Shown piece after piece: positions 40,953-52,118 of a DNA stretch of 64,000 nucleotides (positions are counted from its first letter, which is position 1; the number at the start of each line of letters is the position of its first letter). This stretch comes from Ophiostoma sp. CBS 140.51 (lineage: Eukaryota; Ascomycota; Sordariomycetes; Ophiostomatales; Ophiostomataceae): positions 1 to 64,000 of the forward strand of contig JANSLP010000122.1 in assembly GCA_029298735.1 (NCBI GenBank). The letters run 5' to 3'. The translations under genes were made by a program, and so were the position numbers. Under the pieces are notes generated by a model. The model had not been told where the DNA came from and ran no database searches. It was given only the letters and a program-made list of their open reading frames with translations.

Positions 40953-42035
40953 ACCAAACAATACAACGGCACCAGGACACAAAACAAAGGCTTGCGTCTC
41001 GTTGTTCACTCATGACTGACTGGGTGCAAATTTCTGCCGAGTAGGCATGACAAAAGAAACAAAGATGTTATTGGCGAGAAGTTCATTCTATAATATTTAA
41101 TTTGCTTTTCAAAAACGAAGCAAAATACATCAAATTTTGCAAATTATGAGATTAGTTTTAGACATATTCAAAACGTCTTGTTTGCTTTCTTTTTTTGTTT
41201 CGAAGGATTTGGATCTTGAACAGGTTGCTTCATTTTTAGACAGATGCGACCATAATTTTGATCTCACAAACCAGATGAGCTTTTAGGACCGTCACGTAAG
41301 TTGCAGGTAAAACAAAACGAAGAAAGTTTAACAAATTTTTTGACTCCATTGACTTTTCACCAAAGACCTCCTTTTTCTTCCCCCTCTACATGAAGATATC
41401 ACCCGAAAAAGAAAAGCGAAAGGAACGTGGAAAGTAAGGTTGAAAAATATAAATGAGATAAAAAAAAGTAAAAACGCAATACGCAAACCCTTTTTTTTCT
41501 TCCATCCCGAAGTCTCCCCTCCGTAGTTGCATGATTGATGATAAGCAAAATCGATCCCATAAATCGCCCTTATAAAAAGAAAATGAAGAAGAACAATCAA
41601 GAAAAAACGCACAAAATGCAAAACGGGCAAAAGAAAGATAAATGAAAACCTTTTTCTCTTTTTTTTCTGCTTCTCGTTTTGTTGTTTCTCTTTTTCCCCC
41701 TTCCTTTTTCTTTTCTCCACTCAATATTTTTGGTTTTTGTTTTGCTCAAAGAAAAGAGCAAAAGCTGGACTCTCTCGTCGGAGGTCGATGCTGGGGGAAC
41801 AAGAACAAAGGTATAGAAAAGAGAGAAGGAAACACGGAGGATGCCTATTACATGCCCACATACCACAACCGAAAGGGGCCGCAAAAAATAACAAGTCATT
41901 TAAAAGAAGATGGCTTTTCCCATCCTCTTTGATAGATTTTCAAAAGATGGAAAGGCAACAAGCCTCCGTGAATCCCACAAATCTCTTCCCCTCTCTTCCT
42001 TTCGGCCCGCATATTGGCGCTGGTTAGCAGCGCAT

Positions 42036-44036
42036 TTAGCTGCCCAGGCTGGGGAAAGCGCTCTCATCCTTGGGGTTGAGGGCGGCACCACCACGGGGGG
42101 CGCCACGGGGAGCACCGCCACGGGGAGCACCACGGGGCTCACCACGGCCACGGGCACCACCACGGGGACCGCCACGGGGGCCGCCACGGCCACCGCGGAA
42201 CTCGCCGCGCTCAGCACGGTCGCCACGCTCAGCACGGTCGCCACGCTCAGCACGGTCACCACGCTCAGGGCGCTCGCTGCGGTCGCCACGGGGACCACCA
42301 CGGCCGCCACGGAAGCCGCCACGGCCACCGGTGCGCTCGGGCTGCTCGACAAAGCGCTGGTCGATCTCGACGACCTGCTTGACCTTGCGCTCACGCTCGC
42401 GCTTGGCCTTGCCACCGGAGCCGGCAATGAACTCCTCGTCGTCCTCCTTGACCAGGGGCTTGGCAGCAGCCCACTGCTTGTTGGCCTTGGTGCCCTCGTT
42501 GGCCTGGCGAGCGGCCGGAGCGCTGTCGATGGCCAGCTTCTTCTCGGCCTGCTGGGCGAGGTACTCGTCGTACGAGACGAGCTTCTCCTCGGGCTCAGCC
42601 TCCTCGGCGGCGGCGGCGTCCTCATCGGCGGCAGCCTTCTCGTCGGACTTGGCAATGGCCTCACCGGCCTCCTCGTCGCGCTTCTCGGACTCACCCTCAA
42701 CGGTACCGCTGGCGTGCTTCTCAGTTGCGCTGTGATTGTTAGTGGTGGGTCATATAAAGCATAGTTCGTTGAATCTGTTGTGTCGACTTACCCAGGAAGA
42801 CCCTTGGAGTGACGGTCGTCACGCTCACGGGGGAAGCGGCCGCCACGGCCGCCGCGAACGCGGGCAGCCGAGCCACCGCGAGCACCGCCAGTGGCAGAGC
42901 CGTCTGTGGGCTTGTTGCGGTTGCGGTCGGCACCGGCGTTACGGTCGCGGAAAGCTGAAATGTGAGTTAGTTTGGGATGGAGTGCAATGGAGTGCAGGAA
43001 CTGGCATAGAAGGGTCAAACATACCGGCCTCGTTGCCGGAAGCACCAGTACGGCGGGCCGGGGCCTTAGCGTCGGCCTTCACGGTCTTAGCGGGAGCGGC
43101 AGCAGCATCACCATCCTCGGCACCTGTAGAGAGGAAAAAGACCAGGTTAGTATTCTTGTCATCATTATTAAGGTCGATCCATTTGGCGGTGTGCATGCGC
43201 CATGGGTAACGTCGTGTTTGTGGTCCACGCCCCCCCTGCTCGGTGGATGGCCCAAGCTCCCCAATCTCCTTCCTCAGCTTCCTGCGTGGTCGCGCCATAG
43301 AATCGAGTCCTTTCGAGGCGAATGCTGGAAGGATGCTCTGGTTCTTGTGGCATCAACAGATTTCTGCGTAGGAGAGAAGCGGCTATGGGGTGTCTCGAGT
43401 GGGAGAGCGTGAGTATGGCTGGGTGAATAGGGTATCCGAAGTTTCTTACCGAGGAGGTCGTACGGGTTCTGTTGAAAGTGAATGTTAGCACACTGCACAG
43501 TGAGAGTGAAGCAACAAGTTTGAGGCCAAGTCCAGGTCCTAGTGAGGCCCAGGTGGAAAGTAAATTGTGTCGGTGGTGCAATCTGCTCGTCCAAATCCCG
43601 GTGACCCGACTACAATGATCACGCCAGTTCGGCCCAGGTTGAGCTGAAGCCGTCAACCACACTATGGTGTCTCGTCGCCAGCGATGCACTGTATGCTTGT
43701 CGGTAGACGATGAAGCTCGAGGTCGTTGGCTGCCGGGGCAACGTCGCGATGGAAAGATTGCCGAAAAGCGCACCCCGCGCAGACGAGAGCCGGTGAGAGG
43801 CAGGCAGCGGGAGGGATGGTCGACACCAGGAACAGGGTGTCGTCGTCCGAACCGAAGGCTGGATCCGGCGAAGGGCAAAAGGGTGTGTGCATGTCGAGCC
43901 GAGGGTCAAAGGGGTCCCCGGTTGGAAATCGAACGAAGCGGCGATAGGACGGCGAACAAAAAACAAAGAATGACCTCAAAAGCACCCCAAAAAACTAAAG
44001 CGAAAATCTGCAACGTACCTTCGTGACGACAGACAT
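42036..44036 (-). CDS. STM1: Stm1/SERBP1-like ribosome-associated protein (RGG-rich)
   Basis: Five coding exons: 44036-44019, 43468-43450, 43123-43025, 42954-42792 and 42729-42036. The introns are 550, 326, 70 and 62 bp, all GT-AG and in phase, giving 330 aa. The protein begins MSVVTKNPYDLLGAEDGD, the Stm1 N-terminal pattern. A central basic part (RDRNAGADRNRNKPTDG, RGGRGGRFPRERDDRHSKG) follows, then the HABP4/PAI-RBP1 region with EEKLVSYDEYLAQQAEKK. The C-terminal third is built of RGG, PRGG and ERGDRA repeats and closes with NPKDESAFPSLG. Stm1 binds idle 80S ribosomes and blocks the mRNA channel, protecting ribosomes during starvation. The two first coding exons are only 18 and 19 nt long. 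Confidence 0.93.
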
Positions 44037-45867
44037 TGTTGTCGCCTTGGCCTGGTTCGCCTTTCAAAAAAGGCGAAATCGAAATCGCAACAATAGGTTT
44101 GGTGAGGTTTCGGAGTGAAAAGGTTCGGTTTTCGACGTTTGCGAAAAGAGGCAAAAAAGAGAGGCTTCGAAGGGGGGGAAGGGGGGAAGGGGAAAGAAAG
44201 GGAAGGGGGAAAAGCAGAGAGAGCGAAAGGAAGGAGGAAGAAAAAACCGAGTATTGTGAAAAAAAGGCAAGTGGGAAAATGTATCTAAAATGCAATAAAC
44301 CAATTAAATTTCACGCAAAAATAAATGGAAAATGGGACGACGGGAAGTCGCTAGCAAAAAAAATAAAAAAGTAGCAAGAAAAAAGGTAAAAAACCCGCCC
44401 ATTGAAAACTGCCTATTGGAGAAGGAAGGGGTGTCTCCCTCCACAGCAAAGTTCATAGTTTGGTAGGTCCAGATGTACCAACTTTGCGTGACAATGGCGG
44501 AAAAGTTCACGTCCAGATACCTCTGGGAAAGTCGCTGCTGCAAGCGGCGACCATTAACGAAGAATAGCGATGGGGCAGGTGCGGAGCCAACAGTGAGTGA
44601 GGAAGGAAAGAACGAGGCACCTCGAGGCACGGAGTACATAGTACGAAAGGACTCCATTACATGTCTGGCCAAGACGACGTTCATCTTCCTTTCAGTCTCC
44701 GCTGACTCGTTGCTCTGGGACGTTGTTTACTGGACCGTTGGATCGCTTGAAATCCATCTCACATTTGTCTTTCTTCAAAATACTTCTTAGTCTGCTTCTG
44801 AATATTAATTGAGCTTCATCCGAGTCTCGAGAGCATCCTGAGAAGTACCGTCTCCTTCTGAATCCTAGAGCATTCCTGGCAGTCCATCGCTCTTTCCGTC
44901 TGGAGTTGCTGTTCATCAATGTTTTCATCGGGACAGAGCGACCAACACGCAAACGAGGTAAGCCACAAAAAAAGGAAAGAAGGAAAGAGCGATCATCTCC
45001 AAAAGCATCTCGTCCAATCTCACAACAGCGGGCACTCCCCCGTCGACCCTTCCCCATTGTTGTTTCCCCCGTCGCATACGTAGGACCGCGACTGCCTTCT
45101 CCCATGTGTTTTGTTACTTCGGCTTGCTGCTCGTCATCCACAAAAGCCGCAGCCGGGTTGAGCTTTCCCCCCATGCAGCCGGAGCTATCCCAATTCCGAC
45201 CATCAAAAAGGGCGAACAATTACCCCACAAAATAATTTGTGTGTGGGCTCGTCCTCTAAGCCCGTATGCGCTTAGTTAGGGCTTCAACATAAGACTGTGT
45301 TGATTTTGAACACACTGTATATGGCACTGTATGTCACGTGAACTGAACAACAAAACACGGCAACTCAGTTCAAGAACACACGAGGACAAGCAAAAGACAA
45401 TGAAAATCAAATCCCTGGAATCAGTTATTCAAAAAAGTATTCACATCATTTTTGTGCTTATATCTGATTCCATGTGATCCCAAAATGAGGATATAAGCTT
45501 ATTTCGGACCTAGGTTTGGTGGCATTGTTTGATCATCAATGCAGCATCAACCATCTGTACAAATCATGCAGGTCGTCTTAGACGCAACATCAAGGTCTAC
45601 GGAAATCATTACGACACAAGACATTCCAATAATATATATGTATTCTCTAACTATAGCAATGTAAAAGCTTACAAGAACATTCCAGCTTCTTCTTCTCGTA
45701 CACAGCCCAATTTTAAGTGCACTCAACCCAGCTCTGCGGCGGTACCTAGGACTGCTCTTCGATGTCTTATATTACCTCACCCGTCTAACAGTCGGCGTAC
45801 GGATATCATCAAGATTTTTCTATATTCGAGACTCGCTGAGCGATTACATACATGGCATTACCCAAAA

Positions 45868-46720
45868 TTAAGCTTGCAACCTGTTAGCGTCTATAAGAAT
45901 ATTTGCAGACAACTGCGCCGTCGCCCTTGCCTGCGTTCTGGCTGTTCGCCCATCTTCACCAGCATCTAAAACAGAGCTCCCCATCACTCTGTTCTCATCC
46001 ATGTCTTTTAGAGACTCCACAACAGCCTCTGGCAAAGGGGGATTATGTGTTCACAGATCATTACTTATGAGGCGTGCTATCCTCCGTGCGCCGCCTTCGC
46101 AATTCACGGCAACTCTATGCGCCGATCGAATACACTCAGCCGCGCTCTGTACTGTATCAGCCATGAGGGCAACAGTGGTTCCAGAAACCATGTCACTGTC
46201 CACTGTTCCCTTCCACCAGTAAGAGGGTGAATCGGTGAAAATGTCATGCAGCCTCTCTACATTACCCACGTGTCTTTTGAACTGTCTTTGATAGGAAGGA
46301 AAAAGTAAACGTGCTCGGCTTTGCCCGGCTCTCGCCGAGGAGCTTTGTCTCAAGAATTTCGCCAACATTTCGTGCAAGGTTAGCGGCAGCTTGAGCACAA
46401 TCTGCTGCTGTTTGCCCGATTTGACTCAAGGCTCGTGCATTAATTGCATAGTTGCGGCATATAGCTTGGGTGGTGGGTGTATTGTTTTTGACACTGTCAA
46501 CGCTGACCAGGGTGTAATCTGCTAATACCGTAGTAAAAGAGACTGGCTTATTTGTATCTCTAAGAGCAGCAGTAGAAGCAGTAACAGCCTTCACTATTAA
46601 AGGCCTGTAAAAGATCTGGGCTTCTTGTTGTGGAGAAAATTGCAGCTCTCGTGGCGGTTGATCGTAGCAGGACACCTTTTTTGTTGCCCCAGAAGCGCAA
46701 ACGGGAGAGTCTGTGAAGGC
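45868..46720 (-). pseudogene. Decayed or misread protein-coding region, unknown family
   Basis: On the minus strand a frame open across 46675-46262 reads SCYDQPPRELQFSPQQEAQI, AALRDTNKPVSFTTVLADYT, then TTQAICRNYAINARALSQIG and AANLARNVGEILETKLLGES. A second frame then takes over (46398-46054): VERLHDIFTDSPSYWWKG, DSDMVSGTTVALMADTVQSA and VNCEGGARRIARLISNDL. This frame hits TGA at 46051-46053 and continues open, protein-like, to TAA at 45868-45870 (PEAVVESLKDMDEN, ARATAQLSANILIDANRLQA). The TGA could come from CGA by one C-to-T change. No plausible intron joins the first two frames: the only GT-AG candidates are 25-28 bp. It is probably a pseudogene; a start exon further up (before 46720) is not clear. 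Confidence 0.4.
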
Positions 46721-47322
46721 CCATCTTTGAAAGGTGGTAAGTTAAGCACAAAGGTTGATGAAGTCAAAGTGTGGCTTTTGACATGATAAAAGTCTGATAT
46801 TAAGGAAAGTGAAAATAGACGTTGAGAATATTTGTATGGCCGGATGAAACAGGCTTTTGGTAGGAATCTGATAGGAGGATAAAATGAAGACAATTGAAAC
46901 TGAGAAATGATTTTCGTGATAGGATTTTATAAGAGTCAGTCAAAAGAAAGTAGTGACAATTTTTTTTACCAACATGGGCGAACCTTGAGACGACAAACAG
47001 CAAAGAGAGATAGATCACGCGGCCAACAGCGATGGTTGAGCGTGGTTACTAAGATGACCAGAGTCTACGCAACCAATATTCCCACCATGAAAATAGAAAC
47101 ATAAAACGCATGCACACAAAAAAATACAGTACCCAAACACTGTAGCTTAGCAGATGGGATAAAGAGCGAATTTTTTTGGGTGTTAACTCAATGTGCTTTG
47201 CCTGGGTAATACAATATTGTAATTCTTATAGGAACCTTGGATAATGCCGATATCGCCAGATTTCTATAACTTCCGCACTGATCTCCCATTAGCAACCAGC
47301 GCCTTCTACATAAACACCCCTC

Positions 47323-47437
47323 TGTGGATCAGATGAAAATATAATTTGTTCTGTAGAACTTGGAAAATAACTTTTGATTGTTGATTTCGAAGATGATTCA
47401 CGGAACGTGGCAAGGCTCCACAAGGTGGCTCGAGCAG
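47323..47437 (+). repeat. Dispersed element copy A (inverted relative to 50538-50656)
   Basis: The 37 bases at 47401-47437 (CGGAACGTGGCAAGGCTCCA, then CAAGGTGGCTCGAGCAG) are an exact reverse complement of 50538-50574. The preceding 78 bases align with the reverse complement of 50575-50656, mostly with C-to-T and G-to-A type differences, for example GGATCAGATG against GGACCAGATG and TTCTGTAGAACTT against TTCCGTGGAACTT. I do not recognise the element. No terminal repeat or target duplication is evident. Confidence 0.75.
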
Positions 47438-47820
47438 CCTTCTTGTCTTAGATATATACATCTCAATTTTACGCAGGCTAAAGGACTGTTCATAGTTCTA
47501 CAAGTAAACAAAAGGCACTTGGAGAAATAAACAAGTGTGTGGTGACATTATATAAAATATAAGAGTAAAAGCTAAACTGAGAAATCAACAAGTAAACACC
47601 CATCCAGGGGCGTCAAACAAACAACAAAGGTACAGTTCCAGACTCGAAGTGCCGTCGAGTTCCTATGCATTTATCGTTCTATTTTCCATTCACTGAACGC
47701 CAGAACAAATGCCTGTACAACCTTTCACTCTTACCAGTCACTGGTCGCTGGCCAGCAGCGGTTCTGCCCACTTCTATTTCCCCATTTCCACACCAAAGCT
47801 TTTCGTATGGAAACGACCGA

Positions 47821-48888
47821 TCAGATGTTGGACTCGTTGTCAGGACGAGTCGTGCCAATAACACAAAAGGTCTCGTCTATGACTTCGTTGTCCTGGTTCA
47901 GACTGTGAGCGTCATCGTGACCGTGATCGTGTTCGTGAGTAGTGGGAGCAGTCCGGGCGGTGGCTTCGTCCCTACCAAAAATCATTTCAAACCCATCGAT
48001 TTCCTCATGTTCAACAGCACCAGAAGCACCTTGGATCAAGGAAGTTGGGACTATGTTGCCGTCGGGGCCACGCTCAAACAGAGTACCAGCGACCATAGCC
48101 TGGTAGTCGGTCGAGTCCAAGCTCTCGTCAGTGGTCGAAGCGACGTTGGTCGATGAAGCATTGGCTGATCCACTGCAGCTGGTAGGCGGGGTCTGATACA
48201 TGCTCGGAGACAGCGATGGACGGGCCATAGTCCTGGTGGTCGAGATGGTGCTCGGGGACGTGCCAGAGACAGAGGGTTGGAAGACGCTATCGTCGTTGAT
48301 ATCGAAGTAGGCCGTCACATTTGTGCTGTCGGAGGCAGAGCTTGGCGATGAGAAACCAGAAGACACCCACGAGCAAATCTGTCCAGGTGCGCGGGCGCTG
48401 CCATTAATCAAGCGACCGAGGATATCCGTGGTGGCGATATTAGCAGAGAGGGCTACGCGACGAGCCATGCGACGAGCAGCGCGGGCGGCAGCAGAGGAAG
48501 TTGAAGGTCCGAATGTGACAGAAGTGCCAGATGGGTCTGAAGTGTTGGAAGCGGCCTTGCTGCACGGCTTCTCGATGGCCTGGCCAAAAGCAGCGGCGTC
48601 AAAGTGTTGATCGACCTCGGTGCCCCAAAGGCGGTTGCGAGCGCCACGAAGGTTGGTGGTCTCCGAGTCACGGGCGAGCTGATCATCAGACATGTGCATG
48701 AAACCACCTTCGTCGTCGGAGCCGTGGGCATCAATGGTTGCTGCGTTGGTAGATGTAAGATTGGTGATGTCGGAGAGAGCAGGAAACTGGGAAGTGCTGT
48801 CCACCGCGCCCTCGAAGTCAGCGTTTTCTTGCTGGCACGAAGGTCGAACCGGCAGACCAGTGTTACTGTTGGGGTGCTGATGAGCCAT
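47821..48888 (-). CDS. Uncharacterised protein (355 aa)
   Basis: Single exon. The ATG at 48888 begins MAHQHPNSNTGLPVRPS; two codons upstream are open but lack a better start. It is Ser/Thr/Asp-rich and mostly low-complexity, with a short basic helix (SSAAARAARRMARRVALSAN, about residues 132-151) and an acidic C-terminus containing HEHDHGHDD and IDETFCVIGTTRPDNES near the end. There is no signal peptide, membrane span or known domain. Codon use is less GC-biased than that of the housekeeping genes in the window, and it sits between two AT-rich, repeat-bearing stretches, which suggests a lineage-specific gene. Function unknown. Confidence 0.6.
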   Translation of the reverse strand: MAHQHPNSNTGLPVRPSCQQENADFEGAVDSTSQFPALSDITNLTSTNAATIDAHGSDDEGGFMHMSDDQLARDSETTNLRGARNRLWGTEVDQHFDAAAFGQAIEKPCSKAASNTSDPSGTSVTFGPSTSSAAARAARRMARRVALSANIATTDILGRLINGSARAPGQICSWVSSGFSSPSSASDSTNVTAYFDINDDSVFQPSVSGTSPSTISTTRTMARPSLSPSMYQTPPTSCSGSANASSTNVASTTDESLDSTDYQAMVAGTLFERGPDGNIVPTSLIQGASGAVEHEEIDGFEMIFGRDEATARTAPTTHEHDHGHDDAHSLNQDNEVIDETFCVIGTTRPDNESNI

Positions 48889-49221
48889 GATCACGTTTTT
48901 TCTCTGTCAAACTTGTCAGGATGCTGTCGGCGGGTTGGCGAGAGAAGGAAGATGCGGTATGTTGTGAGAGAAACGGCAAGCAAGAAGAGAACTTACTGCT
49001 TCGGAAGAAGCAATGGAAAGCGAAGAAGTCGAGAGCGATAAAGTCTGTCGATGGAAACTGTGTGATGGTCGGGCCTTTCGCAAAGTAGACGGAGATGGAC
49101 ACTTTTCGCGATAGACGATGTTGATGATGAGAGGAAGAAGAGAAATGTTTTTTTTTTTGGAGAGGAGAAGGGGCAGGTATATATGGACTCAAGAGAGCTC
49201 TGACAGGAAGGTGCGATCATG

Positions 49222-49664
49222 GTGAACAGACTTTGTCACTGGGGAGATGTTCACTAAAGTGGAAGGAACGCTCTGTTCAACTGGTGAGGAAGGTACGATG
49301 GGTGGTGATAATGGTTGCCATTGTAACAAAAGAAAGCTTCCAAAATACAACGTGTACGACGTGCGAAACAGAGGCAACGTCGTAAAAATAAGAATATTGC
49401 TTCGCATAATGGCAAAGGACAATTGTTTCGTAGACGGGACTACACAAGGCGACCAATGATTTTCTAGGATCGCATCAGTATCGTAGGTGAAGAGATGCGC
49501 GAAAGAGAATGACCAAGACTATGTGGAGTTTGGAACGTGTAGCACACCGAAGAAAATAAAACGTTTCTTTACCTCCATGTTACAAATGAGCTACATGCGA
49601 GTAGAGACTACAAAGTTGGTGATTCACTGTTCATGACGAGGTGGTGGTGAACAGGTGGTGAACA
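49222..49664. promoter_or_regulatory. Cluster of GTGAACA/TGTTCAC motifs
   Basis: GTGAACA at 49222-49228 pairs with TGTTCAC at 49248-49254. CTGTTCA at 49627-49633 pairs with TGAACAG at 49648-49654. A further GTGAACA lies at 49658-49664. The first pair is 334 bp upstream of the 355-aa protein start. Two inverted pairs with 14-19 base spacing suggest sites for a dimeric factor. Confidence 0.35.
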
Positions 49665-50537
49665 AAGCGTTGATATCTAGGTGAGACGATGCTCCGAGTC
49701 TTCTTCATTATCAACTGATATCATCAAGCCCATGTGTGTTTCTGAAAGTAGGTGCGGCCATGTTGCGACACCAAAATACCTGCAGTAATCTCTTTTCTAG
49801 CTTTCGAGTGAAGGCAGATAGATGCCGAGTAGAGGCTGCGCTGAGCAAAATTTTGCATAGATAGTAAGAGGCATCCGAAGATGTTTGCACTCAAACGACA
49901 CACCAAAATTTCGCCATCATGCGACAAAGCTATATTTCAGCAGACAAAACAAAGCCCCCTCAGCTATGTAAATAAACCTCTGCAAGAAATATGAAATCGA
50001 AATTTGTCAAATAGTAAATAAGCCGCTACAGACAAGATCAGGTCGAAATCTACCGAGCAATAAATAAGGCACAGCGAAAACAATCAGATTGAAAAGTACC
50101 AGATCAAAATGCGTCAAATTGAGATATATCAAATACTGTTTGCTTATCGCCAAGGTGGTTGAAGAGATGAGACAGTTCAATTGTTTACTTTCGTATCGAT
50201 AAGCGATCAAATAATAGTCCAATATAGGGGCACATCGGGCCACACTAAGATCGTGCATGCACATCGCGTGCCTGTTGATCGTCACAACAATCTGTACTTC
50301 AATAAACTTTCCGTCCAATATACATAATTATTCCGTCCAGGGTAAGGCTCGCACGGCCCAGTGCCATGTAGCTCCGTCTCTTGTATTACCTGGGGTCTCA
50401 ACCCGTATGTCTCTGATTGTCTACTGCCCATTGTCTGCCACCCGCTTTGTGCTACTTCCCCAGAAACAAGTGCATAGATTTTGATCGAATGAGAATATTT
50501 TTGTTTGTAAAAGGGGGAATTGTGTCTCACGGGAAAG

Positions 50538-50656
50538 CTGCTCGAGCCACCTTGTGGAGCCTTGCCACGTTCCGTTCACATTTGCATCACCTTCAAAATC
50601 AACAATCGAGGATTAGTTCACAAGTTCCACGGAACACATTACATTTCATCTGGTCC
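50538..50656 (-). repeat. Dispersed element copy B (inverted partner of 47323-47437)
   Basis: Reverse complement of copy A: 37 bases identical (50538-50574) and about 80 flanking bases similar. This copy keeps more C and G at the differing sites and so looks closer to the ancestral state. The two copies enclose 3.1 kb that includes the 355-aa protein gene. Element type not identified. Confidence 0.75.
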
Positions 50657-51148
50657 GAAGTGGAATATTGTGTGCATACTTATTATTTTTTATGGTGGAA
50701 AAGATGGGGCATAGAGGACACACGTGGGATGAAATACGAGGGCTGACAGAAAGTAGTAATTAGGCAACGTGATCTCTTTCTGTATACAATGAGAGAGTTT
50801 GACTGGACACTATATGTACACAATCCTTTCCCCTCCGCTCTGCTTCCCGCTTCGCTCGAGTCTTCCTGCATGGACCTGGTGACTGATTGTGTGTCCATTT
50901 TGCTGGGATACTATCCTAGGCTGGCCGTCGGCCGTAGGTCGGTGCTGGGCGGATGGGTTGGTTGTCTATGGAACAATTCGATTCTTTCTTCTATCTGGTC
51001 GTATTTTGTTTCAAAAGAAAAAACGAGGGTCTACAAAAACCAATAACAATGAAGACTAATTCAACCCATACTGCGTCCTTTACACTTAACAGATCTCTGG
51101 TCGTTGCACAATTATGTTACCCTCTTCTTTCATGTAGTCAACGCATTC

Positions 51149-51760
51149 TGGCCATGAGGTTGTTGAGCTGATTAAGGTAGCGGCGCACGTTCGACTCGGC
51201 CCAAGTCAAGGTCGCATTGTGGATCGGCCTGGCTTCGTCGCCGGGCCAGACATTGCTCTGTCCTGGCAATTGCAGCGGCCAAGTTTCGAAGATGTACATA
51301 TTTTATCTCGGTCCACGTCTTGACAGAGTCTTCGATGTTATGAATTCTGCCGGTTGTGCGTGCGTGCCGCAGCCACGGCGGGCGCGGGCGATGAGGCCGA
51401 TGTTGATGCGGGCTTGCGTCAGCGCGGCCTCGTCGGCGGCCTTATGGGCGAGCTTTTCTTGTGGAGATGCGCCGTAACGAGCGCCCGTGAGGGCGTCTAG
51501 GCGTCCGTACGGCGTGTATCATACCTCACCCGCAAAGAAAAAGCACAGCGAGTAGAGGCCGACGTGTCACCGCCGAGTACCCACTGCTCTTTAGACATCA
51601 CATTGGCTTCATCAGGGATTTCCTTCTTTTGCTCAGTTGCGTTCCAAATTGCGTTGGCTTGTGCCAAAGACTCCTTAGTCTTCATAATCGCAGCCGCTAA
51701 GTTTCGGAAATGCAGACCCTTTCTTTCGGCCCGTTGTCCTTCTGACATGACACATCATAT
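51149..51760 (-). pseudogene. Degenerate coding island with a repeated LHxRNLAAAI peptide
   Basis: Minus-strand pieces look coding but fall in different frames. First (51748-51497): RKGLHFRNLAAAIMKTKESL followed by AQANAIWNATEQKKE. Second (about 51526-51340): YGRLDALTGARYGASPQEKL followed by AHKAADEAALTQARINIGLI. Third (about 51282-51149): LPGQSNVWPGDEARPIHNAT, then LTWAESNVRRYLNQLNNLMA, ending at a TGA. In another frame of the third piece KYVHLRNLAAAIARTEQ repeats the peptide of the first, with R codons at 51705 and 51286. The middle is markedly GC-richer than its surroundings. I cannot join the pieces with sensible introns. It is probably a frameshifted remnant, perhaps of a transferred gene. 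Family not recognised. Confidence 0.35.
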
Positions 51761-51980
51761 TGCTTTGGATACTGTGGTTCTTTGCTGGTCTTTGTCGTAT
51801 TTGTCAAAGGCGTCAACACAGTTGTGACGATATAAGCAATAAAGACTTTGAATGAATGAGGGAAGGCTAATAGGTAATTTACTTGACCGTGTAATAGTTC
51901 GGCAAATAATGTGAAATTTTATTGAAGAAGAAAAAATCTTTTGACAAAATGTAAGGCGCGGAGATGGATGTGAGTAACTT

Positions 51981-52118
51981 GGCTGGCGCGCGTAAAGGCA
52001 GAAGGCCAGAAAGGAAGAGTCGCTCATATGTTTTGACTGGCGAGTTTTGAAAGATGGAAAACAACAGCAACAGCAACAACAACAATAGGTTATATGTAAG
52101 AAAGGAAACAGCGAAGTA
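51981..52118. repeat. Segment duplicated at 56478-56605 (flanks the bZIP gene)
   Basis: Both copies begin GGCTGGCG and continue with a similar purine-rich stretch. Both contain CGAGTTTTGAAAGAT or CGAGTTTCGAAAGAT, then AGGTTATATGTAAGAAAGGA or AGGTTATGTGTGAGTAAAGG, and a GCGAA block. They are in the same orientation, 4.5 kb apart, one downstream of the bZIP gene and one in its upstream leader. This copy carries a CAA-rich insert (52066-52084) not present in the other. Confidence 0.65.

Larger units (their letters stand above)
39878..42035. other. AT-rich intergenic region with gene-like fragments and short repeats
   Basis: Convergent 3' region of the MFS and Stm1 genes plus AT-rich accessory-looking DNA. 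It holds a possible coding fragment at 40093-40492, a tandem 35-bp duplication (40722-40802), a perfect 8-bp inverted repeat (40920-40952) and a long A/T-rich stretch (40740-41750) with no coding signal. Confidence 0.5.
44037..47820. other. Intergenic: Stm1 leader and AT-rich accessory DNA
   Basis: 44037 to about 44250 is purine-rich on the plus strand (Stm1 leader). From about 45240 the DNA is AT-rich. It holds a decayed coding region (45868-46720) and one arm of an inverted element pair (47323-47437). I see no intact gene. Confidence 0.45.

Noticed and set aside
42030..42735. Plus-strand frames of 221 and 284 aa with Gly/Thr/Ala or Arg/Pro repeats
   Set aside because: Antisense shadows of the RGG-repeat end of the Stm1-like gene.
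43469..44018. Open frames inside the 550-bp Stm1 intron (e.g. 43664-44026)
   Set aside because: They lie between a perfect donor and acceptor that rebuild the conserved Stm1 N-terminus, and show no protein similarity.
51845..51880. Second LSU-rRNA-like match (GAATGAATGAGGGAAGGCTAATAGG)
   Set aside because: Resembles the first 30 bases of the window, but the similarity does not extend to either side, so it is probably chance.
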